From assembly GCA_964350135.1 (NCBI GenBank), contig CAYGJN010000008.1:1-36693 (forward strand): 36,693 bases of DNA, written 5' to 3'. Positions 1 to 8,900 of this stretch are shown here, in pieces. The first letter of the stretch is position 1. Each line of letters opens with the position of its first letter. The stretch comes from CAYGJN01 sp964350135. Its GTDB lineage: Bacteria > Bdellovibrionota > Bacteriovoracia > Bacteriovoracales > Bacteriovoracaceae. Below the pieces are notes generated by a model. The model was given only the letters and a program-made list of their open reading frames with translations, was not told the DNA's origin and searched no databases. A program made the position numbers and the translations under genes.

Positions 1-1739
1 TTAAGAATTTCTCTTGGAGCATTATACTCACCATGGTGTCTACCAAGGTAACAAGGATCGTGAAAGGTCATTGATTCAGATGATTTATTTTCTGGAACGA
101 GTTTTCCTTGCTGAAGTAAATCAGCGAGAAGCTCTGTGTGATGGACAGTTACAAATTCACCGTCATCAAACTTGGCATACTCTTTTCCAATTGTGTGTAA
201 GCAATGCGGACAATGTGTAACCACTTTATCAAAACTATATTGTCTCATGTTTGCAATATTTTCGATGGCCACTTCAAAAAAACTGTACTCATCACCGAAA
301 CGTCTGATCGGATCACCATTACATTTTTCTGTTTTGCCCATAACGGCAAAGCTTACTCCAGCTTTTTTCAAAAGTTTCACAGTTGCTTCTACAACTTTTT
401 GGTTAGAGGCATCGTATGAACCAGCACATCCAACGTAATATAGATAATCAATTTTCTTTCCAGTTTCCGCTACAGGGATATCTAAACCTTCGGCCCACTT
501 GAAGCGATCCTCTTGAGATATTCCCCAAGGGTTACCCTGATTTCTAATATTGGTAACAGCTGTTCCAGCTGCCGCAGGTAGTTCTCCAAGAGTTAGAGCT
601 TTATACCTTTTTGCATCCATAATCACTTGGACATGTTCAATATTAACTGGGCATTCCTCCATACAAGCACCACATGTGGTACAAGCATCAAGTTCATTGG
701 AACTATAAAGAGGGTTTTCCCCCCATAGTTCTCCATCTGATTCGCCCTTTGCAGATTTCTCATCTATAAAGTCTCTTGCCTTAGTAATAATTGTTTTAGG
801 ATTAAGAGGTTTCCCAGCTAAATTAGCAGGACAAACTTGAGTACAACGTCCACACTCAACACAGGCTAAAGTATCAAATCGTTGTTTTGCTGTAAGCTCG
901 CTAATTTTTCCAAGACCAAAAGTTTCAGCCTCTTCATTTTCAAAATCCATCGGGTTTAAAACTCCACCGCGCATTTTTGGAGTAATAAGAGCACTAAGAG
1001 GAGCTAGTAAAACATGTGAAAACTTAGTGTGCCCAACACTTGCTACAAAAATCATTGTAGAGGCCATATGAAAAAACCAAAGTGCTTTGAAAATATTTGA
1101 AAGATTATCATCTGAAAGGGAAAGACTTTGAAAAGTGTTTGCAAGAAACCATCCAACTGGAGCCCACATCTTTTCACCTATAGGCATTCCAGTTCCAAGA
1201 ATCCTCAAGCCTTCAATGACATAACCAATAACAACTAGATTTACTAATTGTAAGTACATCCATTTTTCACTATTAGGGTTTGTGGCACTGAGATAATCAG
1301 GCTTTTTAATATATCTTCTATAATAGCCAAATGCGATACCAGCAAGAAGCATTAGCCCTGCAATATCAGCAAGAAAAGAAACCACAATATATGTTGTGCC
1401 TTGAAAAACTTTAAATGGTGTATCGTAATGAATGGCAACTAGGTCGGTGGCAATCCAAAGAATAACAAACCCCCAGAAGATAAGCCCATGAATGATGGCA
1501 ACTTCTTTAACTCTAGGAACTTTCCCTGTGAAAATGATTGTATTAAAAAAACTTTTCCAATTTAGCTCTTTAGGCAAAAGGTTTTCTTTTATCCCTTTGA
1601 AACCTTGACCAGCAGATACGAATTGATACTTTTTGTAGAAGCCATAGACCATTATCACAACGCTCACTAAAAACATGGCGTACATGCTTGTTTTAAATGA
1701 TGCTGGTATATTCCACATTATTTCGCGGGTTGCGTTCAT
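1..1739 (-). CDS. EtfAB:menaquinone oxidoreductase-type membrane Fe-S protein (partial, runs off the left edge)
   Basis: The reading frame is open from ATG 1739 to the window edge, giving 579 codons without a stop. AAGGAG lies just upstream of the ATG. The first roughly 250 residues carry about five hydrophobic segments with histidines suited to heme b, as in NarI-like domains. Two ferredoxin-type clusters follow: C293-C296-C299-C303 (CVECGRCTQVCP) and C353-C356-C359-C363 (CTTCGACMEECP). Next comes the first CCG (heterodisulfide reductase-type) domain, with GCAGSYD around C438, KCNGDP and HCPHC. The second CCG domain begins with HDPCYLGRHHGEY and is cut by the edge. This order (heme b membrane domain, ferredoxin domain, CCG domains) is that of the family passing electrons from electron-transfer flavoprotein to menaquinone during acyl-CoA oxidation. 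Whether etfAB or acyl-CoA dehydrogenase genes lie beyond the edge cannot be seen. It is transcribed away from the rest of the window. A glycolate oxidase or HdrD-like role is the alternative. Confidence 0.85.
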   Translation of the reverse strand, partial: MNATREIMWNIPASFKTSMYAMFLVSVVIMVYGFYKKYQFVSAGQGFKGIKENLLPKELNWKSFFNTIIFTGKVPRVKEVAIIHGLIFWGFVILWIATDLVAIHYDTPFKVFQGTTYIVVSFLADIAGLMLLAGIAFGYYRRYIKKPDYLSATNPNSEKWMYLQLVNLVVIGYVIEGLRILGTGMPIGEKMWAPVGWFLANTFQSLSLSDDNLSNIFKALWFFHMASTMIFVASVGHTKFSHVLLAPLSALITPKMRGGVLNPMDFENEEAETFGLGKISELTAKQRFDTLACVECGRCTQVCPANLAGKPLNPKTIITKARDFIDEKSAKGESDGELWGENPLYSSNELDACTTCGACMEECPVNIEHVQVIMDAKRYKALTLGELPAAAGTAVTNIRNQGNPWGISQEDRFKWAEGLDIPVAETGKKIDYLYYVGCAGSYDASNQKVVEATVKLLKKAGVSFAVMGKTEKCNGDPIRRFGDEYSFFEVAIENIANMRQYSFDKVVTHCPHCLHTIGKEYAKFDDGEFVTVHHTELLADLLQQGKLVPENKSSESMTFHDPCYLGRHHGEYNAPREIL

Positions 1740-1779
1740 GAAGCTTCTCCTTAAGCATGAATTGATGTAATTTCCATAA

Positions 1780-1808
1780 GTTTCAGTCCATTTTATTTTA
1801 TGTATAAT
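1780..1808 (+). promoter_or_regulatory. Candidate sigma70-type promoter for the 1851 gene set
   Basis: A perfect TATAAT lies at 1803-1808, preceded by TG. A weak -35-like TTTCAG lies at 1781-1786, 16 nt upstream. It sits in the 111-nt gap between divergent genes and would serve the plus-strand set starting at 1851. The -10 is good and the -35 is poor. Confidence 0.45.
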
Positions 1809-1850
1809 AAGGTAGATCTACAACACTAATGGTCAAAAAGGTGGTCAGGG

Positions 1851-2420
1851 TTGGAAGCTTTGGCGCAAAGTGCAAAATGGTATTGTTTGGGAATAGGATG
1901 CTTTGCGTTGCTTTCGTTCCTGGCACAATATAAAAGTCAGCGTAAAAAATTGGAGTATATTTACTCTTCCATGGCCCTATTAGGCATAGTGCTCGGTGGA
2001 GTATTGGTAAATCAAGGGCATTTGGCCCTCATTTTTAGTTATTGGCTTTATTTAGTCTTAATAATTGCAGCAACAATACAAAATCCATCTAAAAAAATGA
2101 GGTCTGCGATTTTCAAAATCCCTTTTGTCATTATCTTGTTGAGCTATAAATTCTTTGCAGATTATAGTCTTCTCTTCTTTTTAGCGCCGCTACCTTTAAG
2201 TTTTATTTGGCTCTATCAAAGAAATCGTGATCATAGGCTACTTTTTCGCTACAATATTTTCTTAGTATTGCTTACTGTCATAGCAATAATAGCTTTAGAG
2301 CTAAATACTTGGTTGGGCGGCCTTATTTTTGGTTTTGCACTTATGTATTTTTATCAAAGCATATCTTTTTCTATGGCCTGTATTTACACTGAAGAAAAAC
2401 TAAACGGATCACTGATATAA
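1851..2420 (+). CDS. Multispanning membrane protein of unknown function
   Basis: This 189-residue protein is dominated by about seven hydrophobic segments, roughly at residues 10-26, 35-53, 57-75, 87-101, 103-120, 133-149 and 152-170. Basic loops such as QRKK and QRNRDHR separate some of them. I do not recognise the family and see no catalytic motif. The start is TTG at 1851: an in-frame TAA at 1827 excludes anything further upstream, and AAGGTGG at 1837-1843 is a suitable ribosome-binding site. The nearest ATG would remove the first segments. The stop is followed directly by the ATG of the lipoprotein gene, so the two are translationally linked and probably act together at the cell envelope. 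It heads a run that continues into the AddAB-like nuclease genes, although no functional link to them is evident. Confidence 0.7.
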   Translation: MEALAQSAKWYCLGIGCFALLSFLAQYKSQRKKLEYIYSSMALLGIVLGGVLVNQGHLALIFSYWLYLVLIIAATIQNPSKKMRSAIFKIPFVIILLSYKFFADYSLLFFLAPLPLSFIWLYQRNRDHRLLFRYNIFLVLLTVIAIIALELNTWLGGLIFGFALMYFYQSISFSMACIYTEEKLNGSLI

Positions 2421-3431
2421 ATGAAAAAAGTTATTTTACTAATATGTTCATACTATCTTACTTCTTGCTCTCATTACGGCAGCATCAATTTGCAAACTCA
2501 TGAGTTTATCTCTGCTCCTGAAAAAATTATTTGGTACCATATTCCAGGCTTAAGCGAAGAGCATATTTCATTATTAAAATTCTTTTATAAAGACTCATCA
2601 ATTCAAACATCCTTTGAACAGACGACTTGTTATGGCAAAACATGGAGCTATAACTTATATGATGTTAGACCTAGTGCTAGAGAAAGTTTTCTTTCACAAG
2701 TTGTTGGGACAAAAAATGTTAAAAACTCCTGTGAGATTTATTCTTTTAAACCGATTTGGAGCTATCTTTCTGATTTGAATTTTAAAACTGGAATTCTTGA
2801 AAAAAGTAGAGAGGAAGATTCTCTTGAACAAGCACTTCAATGTGGAAGCAAATCATTTCTCGACCAGACAGTTTTGTGGAAGATGACAAAATCAAGTGGA
2901 AAACAATTTCACTATCAAGAAAAAAATGATTTTCAAAAAGGTGAAGTTTATTATGATAAGGCCTGTCAGTCTGGAGAGTGCTTTAATACTTTACTTAATA
3001 ATATAAAAGGTTTGCTGGGGACCTATTTTAGTAATGCTGCAAATCAGTTTTTACTCGTTAAAGATTCATCACTTCTTGAGAGTCTAGAAAATAAAGATAT
3101 TAAAAAGATGAGAGATAGTCTGCTCGAAGCGGAAAAAGTTTTCGAGTATTTATTAGATCTTCAGAAAAAAAATCCAGAGATATTGGTGCTTGTGACTACT
3201 TCAAGATCTATACCTGTAGAACTTCCTGATAAGGGTGAAAGTTGGAAAGATATTGCTCGCGATAAAAATAAATTAATTTATAAAAAGCCTTCAGTTCTCT
3301 CTCCTTTATGGGCGAGTGGTACTAGAGCTGAAAATTTTTGCGGAATTTATGAAGAAGCAGAAATTCTTAGGCGTACATTAAATAATTATACTAATAGACG
3401 ATTGGAAATCTTTGGAATCCCGGTTATGTAG
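2421..3431 (+). CDS. Predicted lipoprotein of unknown function
   Basis: This 336-residue protein starts with a short lipoprotein signal (MKKVILLICSYYLTSC) whose lipobox LTSC would be cleaved before C16. The mature part is mixed alpha/beta with a lysine/glutamate-rich stretch around residues 215-260 that looks helical. It has several cysteines (for example C68, C102 and C138 approximately) that could form disulfides in the periplasm. I recognise no known domain. The gene follows the membrane protein gene with no gap. Its TAG stop is in the same frame as the next gene, whose apparent start is 12 nt further on. A lineage-specific envelope lipoprotein is the most that can be said. Confidence 0.75.
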   Translation: MKKVILLICSYYLTSCSHYGSINLQTHEFISAPEKIIWYHIPGLSEEHISLLKFFYKDSSIQTSFEQTTCYGKTWSYNLYDVRPSARESFLSQVVGTKNVKNSCEIYSFKPIWSYLSDLNFKTGILEKSREEDSLEQALQCGSKSFLDQTVLWKMTKSSGKQFHYQEKNDFQKGEVYYDKACQSGECFNTLLNNIKGLLGTYFSNAANQFLLVKDSSLLESLENKDIKKMRDSLLEAEKVFEYLLDLQKKNPEILVLVTTSRSIPVELPDKGESWKDIARDKNKLIYKKPSVLSPLWASGTRAENFCGIYEEAEILRRTLNNYTNRRLEIFGIPVM

Positions 3432-3446
3432 AGGGAGTTCACCATT
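3432..3446 (+). promoter_or_regulatory. Shine-Dalgarno and apparent ATT start of the AddB-like gene
   Basis: AGGGAG at about 3432-3437 is followed by a 6-nt spacer and then ATT at 3444. The frame is open from the upstream TAG (3429-3431) onward. It holds no ATG, GTG or TTG until TTG 3669, which would discard 75 residues of protein-like sequence. ATT is a rare start known from infC and pcnB and is discriminated against by IF3. Confidence 0.5.
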
Positions 3447-5903
3447 TTAACTAGAGTCTTATATCATTCTATCAGTCAAGTTTCTGGCCTAGAGTTTCTT
3501 AGTGGAGCTCAAAATGATGTTGTTATTATTGCTCCTGGACCCAAGGATGCTGATAAGATTAGGTCTTTAGTTCAAAATAATAATCTCTCTCATTACAAAT
3601 CAGACGTAATTACTATATCAAAATTCGTAGGCCAATATATCGATGAGTTTTTAGGCAAATCAGAGCTTTTGCTAATGCTCTCTACTGCTTGGAAAAGATT
3701 TAACACAAGTTTAAGTTTTGAAGAGTTCAGTCGTAGTTATAAACTTTATACCGAACTTAGAAGCTACACGTTAAATAGTGATTTATTTGAAGAATTATTA
3801 GCTGAAATTGATCCTGATATTTCTAAAACAATTAAGGTGTTCTGGGCCTTAAGTGAACAGCTTGACTTAAATGACGAACAAAAATCCTATTTTACAATCG
3901 CACAAAAATTTACAAATCAAGACAGTGAACTAAGAGATAAAACTTATATCTTTTGGGGCTTTCAGTATCTTTCAGGAACACAAGTTGATCTTATTCATGC
4001 AATGGGAATTAGAAACAATGTTTTTTTACCATTCCCTAAAGCTGTATGGGACCAAACAAATGAGTTTGATTGGATTAGGTGGGTAGAAGCGAGCGACGAT
4101 ATTGAGCTTGAAAAACCAGATATTAATAAAGGGAATTTTTTGCAGGTAACATACCCAAAAAACTACCTAGCAAATACATTAAAAGGTTTTTTTCAAAAAA
4201 ATATTGATGTGAGTTTTTCAGTTAATCTTGTTACTAAGTACCCTGACCTTCAAGAAGTACTAGAGATACCAAGTAGTGAGCATTTTTTTAAAATTCAATT
4301 TGATCTATTAGAAGAGTTTATTTCAAAATTTTCAGAACAAGTTAAAGACTATATTGGAGAAGGATCTTTAGTATTTCTTGAAAAGATTGAAGAAGAACTA
4401 GAAAAAACTATTGAAAAGCAGGACTTTCATTATGTGAAGGTAATTGCTCTTTATAGAGACTTAGTTCAAAAATGGATAGAACAGTCAGATAGCAATGATC
4501 TGTTTACAAGCTTTGATGCCAAACTTCTTAAAATGCTTGTGACCCTAGATGCACCAAGAGTGTCCTATATACCAGAGGTGTCAGAAGAAAATATTCTTAG
4601 TATAGGCTCAGCCTTTGAAACACCGGTTTCAGTAAAAAATTATCAATCTATTTATATTGTAAGTTCTAAATATCAAGCCATAGGAAGTGCGAATGATAGT
4701 TTTAGTTTTGATATGCAAAGTAAACTTGCTTCAATTGGACCAGTTAAAAGATCAGATCTTGAAATATATTTTTTGATACAAGAAATTTCTGAACAGCTAA
4801 GAGGCAATGATGTTTATCTTTTTTCTGAACTTGGACTTGAGGAGAGAGATCTTACTTTAAGACTTATCTTGGACAATTTTAAATCCCAGCAGACTGAAAT
4901 ACAGCCTTTAATTGATTCTTCATCGAAGGCCAAATTTCAAAGCAAAATAATAGATACGGCGAATAAGTATTCAGCAACTAAACTGCAAGTTTACAAAGAC
5001 TGTCCACGGAAGTTTTATTATCAGTACTTAGAAAAAGTAAATCTTTTCGTTGAGCTTGAAACTAAATTGCTTCCGAACGAGAAAGGGACTCTTGAGCATC
5101 TAGTAATAGAGCTATTCATGAAAGATTATGGGCTTTTTAATGAAGAATCATTGGTGAAAGTTGTAAGACAGGTACTTAAAGAGTACGTGGAAAAACATAA
5201 TAAGAAATTGAGTGATTCTGACTTTAGAACTTATTACCAAGAGATTTATAATTATTCGTCAAATGGGATAAAACTTCTTAATGAGATTGGCTCAGCTTTT
5301 ACTAATACTAAATTTACGTTTGAAAAAGAAATTAAAGACCTTGAGGGAAATAAAGAGTTTAGAGGCAGTATCGATTGCTTGATTGAGTCTGACCAGGGGA
5401 CAATTATAATTGATTTTAAGCGCTCTAGTGCAAGTATTCCCCTTAAGTCGGAGTTATTAGATTATAAAAAGATACAGCTTTATTTTTATGGCCTTCATGG
5501 CATGTATGATAAAAATCTTATCTCTTTTGGTTATTTAAACCTTGAAGAACCTGAAAAATCTATTTTTCTAAGTTCAAAAAATGAGCTTTCTTTTTTTAAG
5601 GGCATTAAATCCCTCAAGGTTTATTATTCACAAGATATTGATTCAGGCTTAAATCAATACAAAGAAATTGAGGAAAAAATTCTCTCTAATCTTATGCTAG
5701 ATAAAAAGTTTCAACCAAAGCCTGATCCTAAAGTTTGCTTGTATTGTCCACTTAGTCTTACTTGTGACAAAGAGGAGCCGGGAAGCGACCTCCTAATAAT
5801 GAACAGGCAAAAGCTATTGCACATGATGGCGGTGTTATTCTTCAGGCAGGAGCTGGATCTGGTAAGACCTTCGTACTTGTTGAGCATTTGGTTTATCGGT
5901 TAA
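3444..5903 (+). CDS. AddB-like PD-(D/E)XK nuclease with Fe-S cysteines
   Basis: From ATT 3444 the protein is 819 residues; from the first canonical codon (TTG 3669) it is 744. The extra 75 residues include a hydrophobic strand and turn (VVIIAPGPKDADK) where AddB/RexB proteins have their N-terminal nucleotide-binding-like fold. There is no GK(S/T), so this is a Walker-less helicase-like subunit as in RexB. The C-terminal nuclease domain is intact: C520 (DCPRKFYYQYL), a glycine-histidine motif, the core IDCLIE...IIIDFKR with D657 and K659, and a downstream glutamine. The terminal C765-x2-C768-x5-C774 completes the four-cysteine Fe-S staple typical of AddB. Its role would be processing double-strand DNA ends for recombination with the helicase subunit encoded next. 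The last roughly 35 codons overlap the helicase gene in another frame. Because of the overlap, the tail after CDKEEPG is unlike a folded domain. Confidence 0.8.
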   Translation: MLTRVLYHSISQVSGLEFLSGAQNDVVIIAPGPKDADKIRSLVQNNNLSHYKSDVITISKFVGQYIDEFLGKSELLLMLSTAWKRFNTSLSFEEFSRSYKLYTELRSYTLNSDLFEELLAEIDPDISKTIKVFWALSEQLDLNDEQKSYFTIAQKFTNQDSELRDKTYIFWGFQYLSGTQVDLIHAMGIRNNVFLPFPKAVWDQTNEFDWIRWVEASDDIELEKPDINKGNFLQVTYPKNYLANTLKGFFQKNIDVSFSVNLVTKYPDLQEVLEIPSSEHFFKIQFDLLEEFISKFSEQVKDYIGEGSLVFLEKIEEELEKTIEKQDFHYVKVIALYRDLVQKWIEQSDSNDLFTSFDAKLLKMLVTLDAPRVSYIPEVSEENILSIGSAFETPVSVKNYQSIYIVSSKYQAIGSANDSFSFDMQSKLASIGPVKRSDLEIYFLIQEISEQLRGNDVYLFSELGLEERDLTLRLILDNFKSQQTEIQPLIDSSSKAKFQSKIIDTANKYSATKLQVYKDCPRKFYYQYLEKVNLFVELETKLLPNEKGTLEHLVIELFMKDYGLFNEESLVKVVRQVLKEYVEKHNKKLSDSDFRTYYQEIYNYSSNGIKLLNEIGSAFTNTKFTFEKEIKDLEGNKEFRGSIDCLIESDQGTIIIDFKRSSASIPLKSELLDYKKIQLYFYGLHGMYDKNLISFGYLNLEEPEKSIFLSSKNELSFFKGIKSLKVYYSQDIDSGLNQYKEIEEKILSNLMLDKKFQPKPDPKVCLYCPLSLTCDKEEPGSDLLIMNRQKLLHMMAVLFFRQELDLVRPSYLLSIWFIG
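5771..5785 (+). promoter_or_regulatory. Shine-Dalgarno before a non-canonical start of the AddA-like gene
   Basis: AGAGGAG at 5771-5777 is followed by a 5-nt spacer and AAG at 5783, after which the sequence RPPNNEQAKAIAHDGG leads into Walker A. The frame is closed upstream by TGA 5765-5767. No ATG, GTG, TTG or CTG lies between that stop and the Walker A motif. AAG differs from ATG by one base. Confidence 0.4.
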
Positions 5904-8900
5904 AGCAATTTTCAGAATGCCTTAGTTTAGAAAATCCTGAAGCTTCCCTTGAGATCAAAAGATTCATGACTCAAATCGCAGTAATGACTTTTACAAATAA
6001 AGCTGCCGGAGAGTTAAAAGTTCGATTTGAGCAAAGGGTATCTGAGGAAATAGAAACTTCAGAAACGAGTATAAAGTACTGGGAAGAGGTAAAGAAATAT
6101 TTACCATCTATGTTTATTGGCACTATTCATGGCTTTCTTTTAAAACTAATAAAAGAAGGTTATTTTTCCCAAGTCTCTCCTGAGATTACCATCATTAATG
6201 AATTTGAGATCAAGCTCTTTATAAAAAATAAACTTGAAAAATACCTAAATGAAGACGTTGTAAATAATAATGTATTGGAAATTCTAAGGCTTAATCAAAA
6301 AGCTCTTTTGAGCTCTTTTTTTAGAATTTTTAACGATAGTGAATTAAGGCTGAAATGGGAAGAAAGTATTCCCGAGCAAATGATTGAGAGCTCTCTTGAC
6401 TCAATCATTGAAAGTTTATTAGTGAGCACAGTGGGAGATAAGTACTTTAAAAACTCTCATGAGTATCCTTTAGCTTTAAATGAAAAAACAAAATGGGCCG
6501 ATTACTTAAAGACTTTTTCGAGTTTAGATGCGGATCCTTTCTCACTTGAAGGATTAAAGGTGTTTAATAGTTTTTTTGGATCTTTCAAGCCGCTTCCTTC
6601 TTGCCCTAAGAAATACCCTGAGTACAAGGATGATTTTGCTAATTTAAAAGAGCTTCGAAATTTTGTAAATAATAATCTAGAGTCCTTTGAATCTTTTGAA
6701 AAACATAAAAACGATATTATTAAAGATTGGTTAATTGAGCTGAAAAAAGTTTTTAATTTTCTTAATAAGCAGATGATTCAAGAAGAATCACTTTCATTTT
6801 CAGAGCTTGAGTATATTGTTTACAAAGGGCTTAGAGAGCAACGGATCTCTTCTGAAATCCAAAAAAGTTACAAATATTTTATTATTGATGAATTTCAAGA
6901 TACCTCTCAACTACAATTTGAAATTATACGAAGTCTTGTTGCAGGTGACTTTAAAAATCTTTTTTGCGTAGGAGACTTAAAGCAGGCGATTTATGGATTT
7001 AGAGGAGGCGAGGTTTCTGTTTTTAAGCATTGTATTGATTTAATGCCGGCCAAGCTCCAGTTATCAAATAATTATCGCTCTTATCCAGAGATTATTAATT
7101 TCAATAACTCTTTTTTTACTGAGATTTTTAAATTAAAAGAGGGTTTTTTAGAGAAGTTAAGTAATGCTCAAGAAGTTGATACTCAGACAACTCCCTTAGG
7201 ACTTAGCTTTAATACAAAGGGAGAAGTTTTTGAACTAGAAATTGAATATGATACAGATTCTAAAATTAAGACAGATGATATAAATAAGCTTGAGGCCATG
7301 GGCCTACTTAAATCAGTGCAGACTGATTACGAAAAACTCGAGCAATGTATTCTTTATAAAAAGTTAGCTCCCTCAGTGATTTTAATGGAGCTTTTCATCG
7401 AAAATAATCTTTCTTTTACATCTCAGGTTAAAGTTCCTTTAGCGCAAGAGCCTATTCTTGGAGTGGTCAGATCTTTGCTAGAGTTAATCTTAGATAAAAA
7501 GGTAGATAAGGGGATTCCTCTTTTTCATATTGGAAAGATTTTTGAAATTATTAATTTTTCTAAGACAAACCTCGATTTAGCAATACATGATTTTCACAAG
7601 AATTTTAAAATGATCGGACTAATGCCATCGCTGAATAAATTTATTTTCTCAGTAGGCCTTGGTAATTCACTTTATGATTATAATATGAAGTTTGTTGAAA
7701 TACTTTACAAAGCTTCTAACTACTCTCTTGAAGATCTTTATATGGCCTTTAAAAACTCTAGTGACCAAACACTCTCTATTGATTTTCAGTATGGCAAGAA
7801 TCCTGGTGAGCTTAGAATTATGACCACTCATGCATCAAAGGGATTAGAGTTTGAAAAAGTTTTAATAGCGGGAATTTATACCAATGGAAGAAGCGTTGCT
7901 GACCATTCAGTTTTTGGGAAAACTCCAGGCTCATTTAAGTGGAAGCCACACTCTAATCATAAAAAGTTCTTCAAATCTCCTTTAATGTTATTAGAAACAG
8001 CAGAGCAAAATGAAAAGGACTTCGCCGAAGATAAAAGGTTGTTCTACGTTGCATGTACACGAGCAATATCAAAACTTGGGTGGGTGAGATTGAATCTTCC
8101 TGAGAAGACATTTTCAATACCTTCTAATAGTTGGATAAATGCGATTAATTACTTTAGGGACAACTCTGATATAAAGATTGAAAGTTATAAGTATAATGAT
8201 GCGGTTCATATTACTAGCTCTGATACCAAGCTTCCTATGTTTCATAAAAACATAATCGGCGTTGTTCAAAAACCTATTACTCATAAAACAAATCTTCTTA
8301 TGATGCCCGAGCTTTCAGTCACAAGGCTCTCCAGTATTACCCAATGCCCTCGTAAGTTTTATTTTTCAAATATTTTAAAATTAACAGAGCTCTCAAGTGA
8401 GATCCAATACTCTCAATTTGATTCGGATCAAGAATTCGAAAAACCTAAGAGCTCGGCAGAAAGAGGGGACCGTATACATAATCTTTTATCAGTGATGATT
8501 AAAAGAAATAATACTATTCCTGTCTCTGCTAGTGCTGAAGAGGAAGAGGCCTGCCTTTGGGTTCAGGAACAACTTAGAGAAATTAAATATACAGAGCTAG
8601 TTTCTGAAGTTCCAATTAAGTTTCCTGTTCAGGGGCATATGATCTCTGGAATACCTGACCTTATTATTAAAAACGAAACTGAAATTACAGTATGGGATTT
8701 TAAAACAGGTGCGCTCAAAGAAGATATTGACCATTATTGGTGTCAGCTAAAATTATATGCCTATGCTTGTTATAAATTAGGGTTAACCGAGAAAAAAAAT
8801 CAAGTTAAATTGGCCCTTGTATATTTAGATGAAAAAAAAATAGAAAGCATGACTATTTCTTTTCAGCAAACATATAGCTTTATTGAAGAAATTTGGGCAT

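Noticed and set aside
14..438. Short plus-strand open frames in the first 440 nt
   Set aside because: They lie opposite the Fe-S oxidoreductase frame, which is open on the minus strand with cysteine motifs and a good start. They show no domain or ribosome-binding site.
3429..3444. Stop-codon readthrough fusing the lipoprotein to the AddB-like protein
   Set aside because: The two are in the same frame, but a secreted lipoprotein fused to a cytoplasmic nuclease makes no sense, and a Shine-Dalgarno lies between them.
5768..5850. Programmed -1 frameshift joining AddB-like and AddA-like proteins
   Set aside because: The frames are in the right relation, but no X-XXY-YYZ slippery heptamer in the AddB frame and no strong downstream stem were found. 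It is kept only as an alternative under the start-codon finding.
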